From NCBI GenBank assembly GCA_963838835.1, contig CAWITA010000014.1:62001-126000 (forward strand): a stretch of DNA of 64,000 nt, in the 5' to 3' direction. This document shows, piece after piece, positions 40,583 through 51,284 of this stretch; the stretch's first letter is position 1; each line of letters starts with the position of its first letter. The notes beneath the pieces are model-generated. The model ran no database searches. It was not told the DNA's origin and worked only from the letters and a program-made list of their open reading frames with translations. The stretch comes from Bog-473 sp963838835 (GTDB taxonomy: Bacteria > Actinomycetota > Acidimicrobiia > Acidimicrobiales > RAAP-2). The translations under genes were made by a program, and so were the position numbers.

Positions 40583-41992
40583 ATGCAGCGGCTCAGTGGT
40601 GCGGACGCCAGTTTCGTCTACGGTGAAACACCGAATTGGCACCTGCACTTGGGCACACTGGCCGTAATCGACCCTTCGACCGCCCCAGGCGGCTTCGATG
40701 TAAATCGGTTGCGCGCGCTGGTCGAGGCCAGGGCGGGCCTGCTTGGCCCGTTCTTGCGCCGCCTGGTTGAGGTTCCCTTTGGCCTCGACCGCCCCGCTTG
40801 GGTGGACGACCTGCACCTCGATCTCGACCACCAGATCCGCCCCGTCGGCGTCCCAGCCCCGGGCGGCCCCCGTGAGCTCGGTGCGTTGGTCGGCGATTTG
40901 TTGGCCTACAAGCTCGAACGGGGTCGCCCCCTGTGGGAGATCTGGTTCATCGAGGGCCTCGAGGATGGCCGCGCTGCTCTGCTCACGAAGATGCACCACT
41001 GCCTGGCGGACGGAGTTCGGGGCGCCCGCTTGTACGAGGTGTTTTACGACCTCGACCCCGGCGCCCCGTTGGTCCGGCCAGATACACCCGTGCTTCAGGG
41101 CGAGCGAATCCCGCCTGGGTGGGAGATGGCCCTGCGGGCGCTGCCCAGGCTGGCGGGCACCCCGCTGCGGGCCGCCCGTACCTCTGTCCACCTCAGTCGC
41201 TCGGCGCTGATGATGCTACGGCTTCGCGCCTCCCCGGAATGGCTGGCGGTCACGTTGCCCTTCCAGGCGCCGCGTACGTCGCTCAACCGGTCCATCACCG
41301 CACATCGCGGGTTCGCCTACTGCTCGGTCCCTCTCTCCGGGGTGAAGGCGATCAAGAACGCCTTCTCGGTGACGGTGAACGACGTGGTGCTCGGCATCTG
41401 CACCGGGGCGCTACGTCGTTATCTGGCCGATCGCGGCGAGCTACCCGGCAAGCCGCTGGTCGCGCAGATACCTGTGGCGGTGCATGTCAACGACGAAGGC
41501 GATGCTTCCGGGGGCGCGTGGGGTAATGCCACCGCGGTGATGGGCGCCGCCCTGCCCACCCAACTCGATGATCCGGTCGAGCGGCTTCGGGCGATCCATG
41601 CCTCGACGCACAGCGCAAAGCTGATGCAGCACGCGCTCGGCGACGACCTCATCCTCGACCTGGCCGATATCGCTCCACCCGGACTCCTCGCCGCTGGAGT
41701 CCGGACTTACAGCCGGCTCCGTCTCGCCGACCATCACCCGCCGATCTTCAACCTGATCGTCTCGAACGTCCAAGGCCCGCCGCTCCCGCTGTACATCGGT
41801 GGGGCACGGCTCGTGGCCAACTACCCGATTGGCCCCTTGCTCGATGGTGGCGGGCTGAACGTCACCGTGCTCAGCTACCTCGACCACATCGACTTCGGCT
41901 TCGTCGTATGCCCAGAGATCGTGGAAGACCCTTGGAAGCTTGCCGACGCCACGTCAGCGGCGTTCACCGAGCTCGAGAAGGCGGCCGGTTGA
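40583..41992 (+). CDS. Wax ester synthase / diacylglycerol acyltransferase family protein
   Basis: A 469-residue WS/DGAT-family acyltransferase that esterifies acyl-CoA to fatty alcohols or diacylglycerol for storage lipid. The catalytic motif appears as MHHCLADGV (HHxxxDG) near residue 138, after RPLWEIWFIEGL. Conserved downstream motifs are FSVTVNDVVLGICTGALRRYL and the late FNLIVSNVQGPPLPLYIGGARL. Length and motif order match the family. It fits the nearby acyl-CoA ligase and phasin-like genes. Confidence 0.93.
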   Translation: MQRLSGADASFVYGETPNWHLHLGTLAVIDPSTAPGGFDVNRLRALVEARAGLLGPFLRRLVEVPFGLDRPAWVDDLHLDLDHQIRPVGVPAPGGPRELGALVGDLLAYKLERGRPLWEIWFIEGLEDGRAALLTKMHHCLADGVRGARLYEVFYDLDPGAPLVRPDTPVLQGERIPPGWEMALRALPRLAGTPLRAARTSVHLSRSALMMLRLRASPEWLAVTLPFQAPRTSLNRSITAHRGFAYCSVPLSGVKAIKNAFSVTVNDVVLGICTGALRRYLADRGELPGKPLVAQIPVAVHVNDEGDASGGAWGNATAVMGAALPTQLDDPVERLRAIHASTHSAKLMQHALGDDLILDLADIAPPGLLAAGVRTYSRLRLADHHPPIFNLIVSNVQGPPLPLYIGGARLVANYPIGPLLDGGGLNVTVLSYLDHIDFGFVVCPEIVEDPWKLADATSAAFTELEKAAG

Positions 41993-42114
41993 CAAGCGCA
42001 CGGGGCCGATGTTCGGAGGATATGTCCATGAGGGGCATTTGAGCGCCAGTCGCCAACGCGAGTCTTCGAGCTTGTTACCGGTTCTCGCATCGGGTGCCAT
42101 GGCCGCAATTAAGA

Positions 42115-43842
42115 TTAGTCTTCGCGCCGGTCACCACTTCCGAATGAGCGGATGGCTGCCGGAGCACCGTTGGGGACCACTGCGAACGTTGGCAACACTG
42201 GCGGTATGAGTGTGTACGGCTTGTTCATCGCCGGTCTCGGGTCGACTTGACCGCGGTTGGGCCACATCGCCATCGCCCGCTCGGCTTGTGCAGTGATGGT
42301 CAAGGCGGGATTGACGCCGATGTTGGCGGTCACTGCCGACCCATCGACCACGTGCAGTCCCGGATGCCCATAGAGGCGGTGGTAGGGATCGATGACACCG
42401 GTCTCGGGGCCGTCACCAATGGTGCAGCCACCCAGGAAGTGAGCGGTCATCGGGACATCGATGATCTCGCCGATGCTGCCGAACGGATGGCCGCCGATGT
42501 TCTTCGCCAGTCGGCGCATGGTGTCGTTCGCTACGGGGATCCAGGTCGGGTTCGGCAGGCCATGGCCCTTGCGGGATGTCAGTCGGTAACGTCCCAACCG
42601 GCGCGGCTTCGGACGGACGGTCAGAGAGTTGTCGTTGGTCTGCATGACCAGGCCGATGATGGCGAGCTCCGACCAGTGATTGAGGCCGAACACCAGGGAC
42701 GCCAGGTGGCCGGGGTGCCGTAAGACCTGACCGATCCAGCGGAGCCATCGGGGGACGCGTCCGCCGCCGTCGGTCATGACCGTCGCGAGGAGGCCCATGG
42801 CGTTAGAGCCCTTGCCGTAGCGAACCGGTTCGATGTGGGTCCGCTCGTCGGGATGGATCGACGACGTGATCGCCACACCTATGGTGAAGTCGGGCCTGTC
42901 CTTGTTCCATGGGCTGGTCATGGCGCCGCAAAGGGCCTCAGAGTTGGTCCGGGTGAGGACGCCGAGCCGCTCAGAGATCCTCGGTAGGATCCCTTCGGCC
43001 CTGAGGCGGTGCAGGAGCTGCTGGGTGCCCCAGGTTCCCGCGGCGAAGACGACCTGCTCGGCGGTAATGGTTGCTCGGGTGCGTCGGGGTATCCAGGAGC
43101 CAGTGCTCATGGTGCTGACGTCGTAGCCACCGTCTGCGCGCGGGCGCACCTTCTCGACAGTGGTGAGGGGGAGGATCTCAGCGCCGGCTTGCTCGGCCAG
43201 GTACAGGTAGTTCTTGACAAGGGTGTTCTTGGCGTTGTTCCTGCAGCCGGTCATGCACTGGCCGCACTCGATGCAGCCGCGTCGGAGCGGCCCGGCGCCA
43301 CCGAAGAAGGGGTCGGGGGCCTCTTCGCCTGGCTCCTTGCGCCCGTCCCGGCCGAAGAACACGCCGACGGGGGCCATGGCGAAGGAGGAAGCGACGCCCA
43401 TCTCCTCAGCGACGGTGCGCAGGGCGACATCTGAAGGCGTCATCGTCGGATTGGTGACGACCCCGAGCATGCGCTTGGCGAGGTCGTAGAACGGAGCGAG
43501 CTCGCTGCGCCAGTCGGTGATGTGCGCCCACTGTGGGTCGCGGTAGAACGCATCGGATTGTGGCTCGTAGAGCGTGTTGGCGTAGACGAGCGAGCCCCCG
43601 CCGACACCGGCCCCCGCCAGGACAATGACGTCCTTCAACAGGTGGATGCGTTGGATGCCGAAGCACTTGAGCATGGGTGCCCAGAAGAACCGCCGTACGT
43701 CCCATGAGGTCTCGGCGAATTCGTCGTCTGCGAAGCGCCGGCCAGCTTCGACGACGCAGACGCGATAGCCCTTCTCGGTCAATCGCAGCGCAGCGACGGA
43801 TCCCCCGAATCCCGACCCGACGACGAGGACATCGAAGTCCAT
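42115..43842 (-). CDS. GMC-family FAD oxidoreductase (cholesterol-oxidase-like)
   Basis: About 575 residues. The N-terminal dinucleotide motif is DVLVVGSGFGGSVAALRL, then VLAGAGVGGGSLVYANTL as in cholesterol oxidase and related GMC enzymes. A cysteine cluster CIECGQCMTGC, near residue 203, resembles a ferredoxin-type motif seen in this subgroup. The C-terminal active-site region includes HFLGGCTIGDGPETGVID and VVDGSAVTANIGVNPALTI. It probably oxidises a sterol, hopanoid or other lipid alcohol. ATG 43842 gives the canonical start; TTG 43872 is the longer option. Confidence 0.9.
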   Translation of the reverse strand: MDFDVLVVGSGFGGSVAALRLTEKGYRVCVVEAGRRFADDEFAETSWDVRRFFWAPMLKCFGIQRIHLLKDVIVLAGAGVGGGSLVYANTLYEPQSDAFYRDPQWAHITDWRSELAPFYDLAKRMLGVVTNPTMTPSDVALRTVAEEMGVASSFAMAPVGVFFGRDGRKEPGEEAPDPFFGGAGPLRRGCIECGQCMTGCRNNAKNTLVKNYLYLAEQAGAEILPLTTVEKVRPRADGGYDVSTMSTGSWIPRRTRATITAEQVVFAAGTWGTQQLLHRLRAEGILPRISERLGVLTRTNSEALCGAMTSPWNKDRPDFTIGVAITSSIHPDERTHIEPVRYGKGSNAMGLLATVMTDGGGRVPRWLRWIGQVLRHPGHLASLVFGLNHWSELAIIGLVMQTNDNSLTVRPKPRRLGRYRLTSRKGHGLPNPTWIPVANDTMRRLAKNIGGHPFGSIGEIIDVPMTAHFLGGCTIGDGPETGVIDPYHRLYGHPGLHVVDGSAVTANIGVNPALTITAQAERAMAMWPNRGQVDPRPAMNKPYTLIPPVLPTFAVVPNGAPAAIRSFGSGDRRED

Positions 43843-44052
43843 GTGGCCTGCTGACTCGGTGGGGGCGTTCAAGGTCTCAGTCTCGAGTATCGGTGCTCAA
43901 GTCAGTTCTAGCTCCTCTGTGTGGCGGACCGACAACCGTCCATCCCCGCTCTCATGTTCGCGACCCGGCATCTCAACGTGGGAGATCACGTGAATGTGCA
44001 GTGCACCGTAAGTAACTCTCAATGGCAACAGTGGCGAACCCTGCAATAAAGG

Positions 44053-45279
44053 TCATTCCGACGTGGGTCGGTTACGACCGTAGACCTCATGACTTGACAC
44101 CCACTCACCGGCCATGATCGCCGAAGCGAGTGACAGCTCACCGCAGAGCACGGTCGCCACCACAATTTCGGCAAACGCGTGCACACGTTCTTGGCCATAG
44201 CAGCCGAGTACCTCGAGGCATTCGCGTTGTGTCGGTAGGCCGGTCCCGCCACCAATGGTGGCGACTACCAGAGAAGGGATCGTGACGGAGACGTAGTAGC
44301 TGCCGTCGGGGCGCACCTCGCTAAAGCTGAAGCCAGCCGAGGACTCGGCCACGTTAGCGACGTCCTGGCCGCAGGCGACGAATATGGCTGCGATTCCATT
44401 CGCGTACTGGGCACCGTTGCTGATCGAACCGGCGAGCAGGGTGCCCATGTTCGAAAGCTGGCGCAGCCGATAGAGGTCCTTGGGGCTCGTGTGCATCACC
44501 TCTTCGAGCAGCGAAGCCGGCAACGTCGCTTCAGCCACAACCCGTTTGCCGCGGGTATGGAGGTTGTTCAAACTCGAATGCTTCTTGTCAGTATCCAGGT
44601 TGGCGGCGAGCGCGAAGTCCGTGAGCCCGCGGGGTTGCTGATTGATCATCCACTTGCACACCTCATGGACCGACTTCGTCACCATATTCTGGCCGGCCGC
44701 GTCGCCAGTAGTGAAGTTGAAGCGGAGCCAGCGCATCGGGCCCAGCGCGTATTGCTCGATGTCGCGAAGGCTTCCAAACCGGGAGGATTCGTCGGCCTTG
44801 GTCTTGATGATGGCGAAGCTCTGTTCAACCCATTGGCCGAAGTCGCGAGCAGCTCGGGCGTCTTCGAATACGAACACCGGTGCCCGCTGCATGGCGTCGT
44901 CAATGACCGTAGCTGTGACACCACCCGCCGCGCGAGTGAGACGCATCCCCCGTCCGTAGCTGGCGACCAGAGTTCCCTCGGTGGTTGCAAGAGGCACGAA
45001 ATACTCCCCCGATGCGTGCTCGCCATGGATGAGGAGTGGACCGGCGAAGCCGAGCGGCACCTGCGCCACACCGCTGAAGCCCTCCATGTTCCCGGGTAGG
45101 ACACCGGGATCGAATGAGAAGGCGGCGACGTGATGGAGGCTTGCGCCCGTCTCCGCACTCACCACCCGGCGCCGCGCCGCAGCCGCAACGTGGGTGTAGT
45201 CATCACGGTCGTCACGTGGGAGCTGGCGCACTGGCCCCCTCCCTGCAGCGCCTCCATGAATTGCTTCGATTTCGACCAT
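44053..45279 (-). CDS. Hydroxymethylglutaryl-CoA reductase
   Basis: Converts HMG-CoA to mevalonate. The 408-residue protein has the substrate motif GNMEGFSGVAQVPLGFAGP, the catalytic Glu region LATTEGTLVASYGRG, a NADPH/active-site segment TGDAAGQNMVTK, the catalytic Lys/Asp stretch ANLDTDKKHSSLN, and the late GGGTGLPTQRE. These are class I (NADPH) type features. Most actinobacteria use the MEP route, so this is an accessory or acquired step; no other mevalonate-pathway gene is in the window. It follows the MFS gene by 24 bp. Confidence 0.93.
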   Translation of the reverse strand: MVEIEAIHGGAAGRGPVRQLPRDDRDDYTHVAAAARRRVVSAETGASLHHVAAFSFDPGVLPGNMEGFSGVAQVPLGFAGPLLIHGEHASGEYFVPLATTEGTLVASYGRGMRLTRAAGGVTATVIDDAMQRAPVFVFEDARAARDFGQWVEQSFAIIKTKADESSRFGSLRDIEQYALGPMRWLRFNFTTGDAAGQNMVTKSVHEVCKWMINQQPRGLTDFALAANLDTDKKHSSLNNLHTRGKRVVAEATLPASLLEEVMHTSPKDLYRLRQLSNMGTLLAGSISNGAQYANGIAAIFVACGQDVANVAESSAGFSFSEVRPDGSYYVSVTIPSLVVATIGGGTGLPTQRECLEVLGCYGQERVHAFAEIVVATVLCGELSLASAIMAGEWVSSHEVYGRNRPTSE

Positions 45280-45303
45280 CGACGAGGGGATACGACCGCC
45301 GGT

Positions 45304-47121
45304 TCACACCGGCGCCGTCGGAATGTCGGATTGAGCGAGGTGAGCCAGCTCCTCCTGGATCAACTGCTCGTAGCGCTCTTCGTCCTGCTTGGCTTTGCGC
45401 GGGCTCCATCGCCCCTTGATCAAGAAGATCGTCGGCAGGAACACGACCATGCCGCCCACGCACACCCAGTACCAACGCTGCCACTGCTTGGGTGTCTCGT
45501 TCACGGCGTTCTGCAGCGCGGTCAGCTGCGCCGAGTGCGCGGAGAGGTAGTCGAGCTGTGCGGTATAGGGGACGACCAGAGTATCGAGTTTCTTCTCGTT
45601 GGCTACCAGCTGAGCGAAGTTCGCCGCGCCGATCGCCTTGATGGTCGCTGCGATGTTGGCCGCCGTCGGGTTCTTCGCCACCGCGTTCACGACCGCCTGG
45701 TGCTCCTTGATCACGGTTAAGAGCGCGGCGTGGCTGGTGGCGAAGGCCACGGACTCCGGGTGTTCCTTCAAGAAGGCCTGTATCTGCGGCGTGGCGTAGG
45801 GCTGGTTGTCGATGATCGGATTCACCGTGTTGATCACGAGCGGCAGGAAGATGAACGAGATGGCGACGACGAGGCGCAGGAGCCAACCCCACAGAGCGAG
45901 CCCGGTGGCCACGAGCGCGGGGTTCTTCGCCTCGACCGTCTCGGTGTAGGCGGCCATCCAAGGGGCGTAACAGATCGACAGGCACACGGCAAGACAGACG
46001 CCCAGTAAGACCAACGTTGAGTACCCGGTGTAAGGGTGGGTCGCCCGGAGCAAGAAGAGGATCAGGAAGATGATCGCCCCGATGGCGCCGACCACCATGA
46101 AGGGCTTGCGCACCTTGAGCCTGTCCGAGACGAATCCCACCACGATGAGGGTCACGATTTCGCCCCCCCAGAACCATTGATTTAAGCCATTGGCCTGGGC
46201 CACCGAGAAATTCGATCCGTCGGGGTTCTTAAACACCGTTGACCAATAGATGGTGAAGAATCCGGCTGCCGCGTAGTACACGAGGAGGAACAGCGCGATA
46301 CCGAGGGCGGAACCGACGAGGTCCCACTTGAGGATCTGCGCCCAGGGCCGCTGGGTCGCCCTCAGCAACTCTTCGTCGGAAATACCCCGGGCGCGGGCTT
46401 CGAGGAGAGCTGCGTCGCTCATCGAGACCATCAGCTGGTCGCGCAGCCTCGAGGACAGGTCCTTCAAGAAGAAGAGGCACAGCGCGAACACGATGAGCGC
46501 GGTGATGCCCGAGAAGTAGAACTGGCTGTGCCAGCCGGTGGGGTTCGAGGCGCTCGTGAAATGGTCGAGCGTGTGGGCAGCCACGACGCTTACCACGAGC
46601 GAGCCGACGACCGGCCCGAGCGTCCAGAATCCCATGGCCGACGCCCGGCCGATCTGGGGGCTGAAGTCTCGCACGAGGGCTGGGGTGGCCACGAGGATGG
46701 CGCCCTCGACCAGACCCAGCAGGCAGATCACCGTGGCGAACGCCCACTCCGTGTGCGTGGCCGGGACGCCGAAGGTGACGAGGATGCCCACGATGAGCAG
46801 CCCGTAGATCACGACGTTGGAGCGTCCGAGCCGGTCGGTCTGGCTGGCTGGCAACGAAGCGAAGGCGCCGATGGCGTTCGAGATGATGACGATCCAGACA
46901 TAGAAGGAGAACGACATGTGGTACGTCGCGAGGATGTTCGGGGTGACGCCGGTCTGCGTGTAGTACGTGTAGTACAAGACGATTGTGGCGATGACCGCCA
47001 AACCCAAGAGCCCGAGTCGTCGACCGGAGTCCGGGTATTCGTCGATCTGGTGGACGAAGAGGAAGCGGAATACGGGGCTGCGCCGTTTGCGGGCTACCGG
47101 CGTCGTCGGATTCGTGGTCAT
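45304..47121 (-). CDS. MFS transporter with large extracytoplasmic insert
   Basis: A 605-residue 12-helix major facilitator. The first half includes the GAFASLPASQTDRLGRSNVVIYG loop, the usual motif-A position between helices 2 and 3. Before the last helix there is an insert of about 115 polar residues (from NTVNPIIDNQPYATP to NETPKQWQRW) rich in Ala/Gln/Lys helices, probably outside the cell. The start is placed at ATG 47121. It is upstream of and likely co-transcribed with HMG-CoA reductase; transport of an organic acid such as mevalonate is a guess. Confidence 0.85.
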   Translation of the reverse strand: MTTNPTTPVARKRRSPVFRFLFVHQIDEYPDSGRRLGLLGLAVIATIVLYYTYYTQTGVTPNILATYHMSFSFYVWIVIISNAIGAFASLPASQTDRLGRSNVVIYGLLIVGILVTFGVPATHTEWAFATVICLLGLVEGAILVATPALVRDFSPQIGRASAMGFWTLGPVVGSLVVSVVAAHTLDHFTSASNPTGWHSQFYFSGITALIVFALCLFFLKDLSSRLRDQLMVSMSDAALLEARARGISDEELLRATQRPWAQILKWDLVGSALGIALFLLVYYAAAGFFTIYWSTVFKNPDGSNFSVAQANGLNQWFWGGEIVTLIVVGFVSDRLKVRKPFMVVGAIGAIIFLILFLLRATHPYTGYSTLVLLGVCLAVCLSICYAPWMAAYTETVEAKNPALVATGLALWGWLLRLVVAISFIFLPLVINTVNPIIDNQPYATPQIQAFLKEHPESVAFATSHAALLTVIKEHQAVVNAVAKNPTAANIAATIKAIGAANFAQLVANEKKLDTLVVPYTAQLDYLSAHSAQLTALQNAVNETPKQWQRWYWVCVGGMVVFLPTIFLIKGRWSPRKAKQDEERYEQLIQEELAHLAQSDIPTAPV

Positions 47122-47468
47122 CGGGACCCCCCGTCTGCCACCGAGGCCGACCCTCTCGGTCGCAATCGTTGACACGAAATTAGCTCAAGTGGTCGGCTGA
47201 CGACACCCCCCCTCTTTTGATAGGACATTCATATGGGAAGGTTGCTCACGCCCATGACCGAGGACACAGTGGGAGGGCGCGCGAGGCCCGATCCACGGCG
47301 TGATATCTCGAGTCCTCCGCAGTCATGCCCAGCGCTGAATCGCCGAGATGGTCCCTTATGGCTTTGCCGGGGCCAAGCCACGCGTCTTCGCTTCAACCTC
47401 TGGTGCACCGTGGGGGAATCACACCTATCATGCGATCTACAAGACCATTTCTGATTCGGAGGCACGGA

Positions 47469-47897
47469 ATGTTCTCCACAATCGTTGTTGGCACCGACGG
47501 CTCCGATACTGCAGCAGTGGCCGTAACGATGGCCGCTCAAATTGCTCACCAGAACGCCGCGACGCTGCACCTTCTATCGGTGTCTCGGTTGGCCGCCGGC
47601 GTGGGCGGCGGAGGCCTCGCTTCGGGTGATCCGGTGGGCGGCGACGCTCTCTTGAAGCTTGCGGCGGATCGGATGCTCGGGGAGGTGGCTCGCGAGATCG
47701 AGGGCCTTGACGTGGTGACTCACACCGAATCGGGTGCTCCGGCAACAGCAATCGTTCGGTACGCGGACGAGATCGGAGCCGACCTGATCGTGGTCGGGAG
47801 CAAGGGGATGCAGGGAAAGCGAAGGATCATCGGCTCTGTACCAAATACCGTGGCTCACAATGCGGGCTGCCACGTCCTGATTGTCAAGACCACTTGA
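47469..47897 (+). CDS. Universal stress protein (UspA family)
   Basis: A 142-residue UspA-domain protein. It starts FSTIVVGTDGSDTAAVAV, and the C-terminal ATP-binding signature is IVVGSKGMQGKRRIIGSVPNTVAHNAGCHVLIVK (G-2x-G-9x-G-S/T). It is soluble and likely nucleotide-binding. ATG 47469 follows GGAGGCAC. It is divergent from the MFS–HMGR pair. Confidence 0.93.
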   Translation: MFSTIVVGTDGSDTAAVAVTMAAQIAHQNAATLHLLSVSRLAAGVGGGGLASGDPVGGDALLKLAADRMLGEVAREIEGLDVVTHTESGAPATAIVRYADEIGADLIVVGSKGMQGKRRIIGSVPNTVAHNAGCHVLIVKTT

Positions 47898-48038
47898 TCT
47901 CTGCGTGTGGGACCCGGTGATTTCGAATGACGGGTTTCCTGCGTGCCATTCGGACGAACCCGACGGAATCCAGCCGCGATTCTTCTCGCCCTTCTCGGAG
48001 TCATTCCCCGTCAGCGCGGTACGGCCACGGGGACGGCC

Positions 48039-49569
48039 GTGAGTTTTAATCTTTCATGCATAGTTCGCGAAGCTGGCCAGCAGTACCCGGAGAAGGCTGC
48101 GGCGCTGCATCCGTCCGGCACTCTTACATTCCGTGAGCTCGACGAGCTGTCAGACCGATTTGCGGCTGGGCTCCGAGATGCCGGTGTCGTACCCGGCAAC
48201 AGCGTCGCGCTCCAGCTCCCAAATCTTCCCGAGTTCCTCGTTGCCTATTTCGGCATCCTGAAGGCGGGCGCTGTGGTCGTTCCGATGAACGTCCTCTTGA
48301 AGGCCCCCGAGGTTGAGTTCTATCTGGCCAATTTCAGGCGCCCAAGTATTCGTTACCTTCGCGATGTTCGCCGACGAGGCCCTGAAGGGTGCTGAACAAG
48401 CCGCCGTGGACAAGGTCTATGTCGTGGGAAGCACCGACTTGACCGAGACGGTGATGCCCTTCTCTGAGCTTATGGACAGGTCATCCGGTCCTGTGTTCGA
48501 GCCCCGCTCACCGATGGACACCGCGGTCATCATCTACACCTCGGGGACTACCGGGACTCCGAAGGGCGCGGAGCTGACACATTTCCAGCTCTATATGAAC
48601 TCAGACATCCCGGGGAGGATCTTCGGGGTGGAGGAAACCGACATCGTCATCGTCGCCGTCCCGCTCTTCCACGTCTTTGGACTCTCGAGCATCCTGAACA
48701 TCGTCGTGCGCTTCGGGGCAACCATGGTGCTCCTTCCCCGATTCGACTCGACGGCTGTCCTCCAATCGATCATGAAGTACCGCGCTACCATCTTTGAGGG
48801 CGTTCCCACGATGTACGTCGATCTGCTGTCGCAGTCCGACTTCGATGACTACGACCTGTCTTCGTTGCGCGTTGCCATATCTGGTGGAGCCGCGATCCCC
48901 GCTGAGGTCCTCGAGGAGTTCGAACGCCGGGCAGGCGTGGTGATCCTCGAGGGCTATGGACTCTCGGAGACCGCGTCTACGGCCACGTTCAACCAGAGCG
49001 CCGCCGAACGCAAGGCCTACAGCGTCGGAAAGCCGATCTGGGGCACCGAGGCGGCGATCTGGGACAAAAACGACCAGCCACTGCCCGCCGGCAAAGACAA
49101 CGTGGGTGAGATCGTCATCCGGGGCTACAACGTCATGAAGCGCTACCACGGCCGGCCCGACGCCGACGCGGACGCCTTCACCGGCGATTGGTTCCACACC
49201 GGTGACCTCGCCTACGTCGACGACGAGGGTTTCTTCTTCATTGTGGACCGCAAGAAGGAGCTGATCATTCGGGGTGGCTACAACGTCTATCCACGCGAGA
49301 TCGAAGAAGTCCTCTACACCCACCCAGCGATCTTCGAGGCGGCAGTGCTTGGCATGCCGGACCCCAGGGTGGGTGAGGAGGTGATGGCCTTCGTCTCGTT
49401 GCGAAGCGGCGCCATTGCGAGTGCCTCAGAGATCATCGATTACGTCAAAGAACGCGTAGCGGCCTATAAGTATCCGCGCCGGGTCGAGATCCGCGACATC
49501 CTCCCCAAGGGGTCGACCGGCAAGATCTTGAAGACAGACCTCAAAGCCGACCTGAACGAGCCTGAGTGA
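48039..49569 (+). pseudogene. Long-chain acyl-CoA ligase, one frameshift (possibly a sequence error)
   Basis: AMP-forming acyl-CoA synthetase of about 510 residues when repaired. The first frame from GTG 48039 gives SFNLSCIVREAGQQYPEKAA … VEFYLAN. The next frame continues GAQVFVTFAMFADEAL, the P-loop motif IIYTSGTTGTPKGAEL, GYGLSETAS, the adenylate motif WFHTGDLAYVDDEGFFFIVDRKKELI, and the C-terminal PKGSTGKILK catalytic Lys. Removing one T from the TTT at about 48333–48335 restores the frame. It activates fatty acids, probably feeding the WS/DGAT step. Confidence 0.88.
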
Positions 49570-49740
49570 TCACCGTCACGATTGTGTGCTCGGATCGCCC
49601 CGGTTGCAGGACCGGCAGCCCGAAGCGATGGATTAGCGATCAGCGGCGGTCAGTCCAGAACGGGGGCATTGCGCCAGGGACAAACTGGAGCGTCGTGTGA
49701 GGGTTTGGATTCTCCAATCCCACCTCATCTAGGACGCGTC

Positions 49741-51006
49741 CTACAAGGGGATCAGGGCGGATCCAAGCTCGGATGCGGCAGCAGATGTGGGATCGAGCCA
49801 TTCGCGCAGGGCCTCATAGACACTGGGGTGGTTGAGCAGATTGAAGTGATGGAGCCCCCCGAAGTGGCGCGTGTGCTCGACGGGGAAGGGGATGCGCCCG
49901 CCATCACGGGATTGGCCGCGGGCACTGTCAGGCTGGACGAGAAAGTCGCCCACCAATCGACCGAGCGGGTGGTCACGGCTTGCTGTCACTGTGGCGCTGA
50001 TCGCGTAGTGATTGGCCCAAGGGATGAGTGGAACGTTGTTGGGAGCACGCTGCGATCCAGGGCCACCATTGCACCAGTCGTCGTCGAGCAGGTAGCCAGC
50101 ACTTAGATCCTTGACGCCCGCGCTGCGGCTGTCGAGGAACGAAGCCAGCGGCCGACTCTCATCGAGCTTGGCGAACACGCCGCTGAGACGTCTCACCCAC
50201 TGCTCGAGGCCGGCACCCAGATGTGGAGTGCCGAGGTAGAAGACGTGTCGGAGCATCGATACCCACGAATGGTTCCCCTGGTGCCCATAGTGGCACGCGC
50301 TGCGGGAAACCAGACCACCCATCGAATGCCCTACGAGGATCACCTCGGTTACTCGAGTGGGCCAGGCAGCGACGACATCGTCAAGGATCGAGGTGAGGTG
50401 TTGTCCGTTTTCTGAGATGTGAAGGCCGGTGTTATAGCGGAGATACACGGGGGTGTAACCATGATCTTCAGCGAGCCGGGAACCATAGGTGGACTCGGTG
50501 TCCAGGCCATGGCGATCCGCGTGCAGCCTCCACGACTCCTCGGTCTCGCCCAAGCCATGAAGGAACACTGCTACCTTGGACGTCGCCTCGGGAAAAGCGG
50601 CTTCGAGAGACTCGCGGTTGGGTACGACGTCTGCTCGATCACGTCGAACCGCCATCGGGATCGCCAGTGGACTGCCCTGGTCGGCAAGCTCATCTCCCAT
50701 GATCGCATTCAGTACGGCCAACGCCAGGTTGCTCCTCGGAGTCGACCCGGCCGGAACGGCTGAACCCGCAGTAGCACCGACAACTTCGCTGGCGGCCATG
50801 CCGGCGACCAGGCCCGACCCTCGGATCAAGGTGTAGACGCCGGTGGCGATGACGTCATGGATGACTCGGGCGGGGAGGCTGACTGGGGCAGCAAATGCAA
50901 ATGTTCTGCCTGCGACAGCGCGATGCACCTGCTCGACGTGCGAGACGGTGTCAGTCAGCGTCCGCGTTGCCAGTTGGCCGCTAGCCCGAATCTCGTCAGA
51001 TCTCAT
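49741..51006 (-). CDS. Lipase/esterase-like alpha/beta hydrolase
   Basis: A 421-residue hydrolase from ATG 51006, preceded by GGGGGAGGG. The oxyanion HGLGETEESW is near residue 145 and the nucleophile elbow LVGHSMGGLVSRSACHYG near 215. A Leu-Gly-Thr-Pro motif (FYLGTPHLGAG) typical of lipases acting on triacylglycerol- or PHA-like substrates follows, and the late His lies in HFGGLHHFNLLNHP. The N-terminal helix-rich region may associate with membranes or lipid bodies. Its neighbours suggest turnover of storage lipid. Confidence 0.85.
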   Translation of the reverse strand: MRSDEIRASGQLATRTLTDTVSHVEQVHRAVAGRTFAFAAPVSLPARVIHDVIATGVYTLIRGSGLVAGMAASEVVGATAGSAVPAGSTPRSNLALAVLNAIMGDELADQGSPLAIPMAVRRDRADVVPNRESLEAAFPEATSKVAVFLHGLGETEESWRLHADRHGLDTESTYGSRLAEDHGYTPVYLRYNTGLHISENGQHLTSILDDVVAAWPTRVTEVILVGHSMGGLVSRSACHYGHQGNHSWVSMLRHVFYLGTPHLGAGLEQWVRRLSGVFAKLDESRPLASFLDSRSAGVKDLSAGYLLDDDWCNGGPGSQRAPNNVPLIPWANHYAISATVTASRDHPLGRLVGDFLVQPDSARGQSRDGGRIPFPVEHTRHFGGLHHFNLLNHPSVYEALREWLDPTSAAASELGSALIPL

Positions 51007-51284
51007 TACCCTCCCCCGGACAGGGCTCCACTTTACCAATGTGGCCCTTGGAGACCCTGACTAACGCGGTCGGAGGCAACAGGGTCGAAGGTGCCTCCCG
51101 GGTTCCGATTGGCTGACTCGGGGTCTGCCCCACTCGTGCGGCCGGCGAGGCTCCCGTGCCGGCGATCGGGGCGCCACCGTCCGATGAGAACCTGCCAAAG
51201 GCCTCTACCGCGCGTCTCATCCTTGTGGAGAGAATCGGAGTAGCCACAAAGTGGCGAATCGAGGCCCAGGAAAAGGAGGACTCT

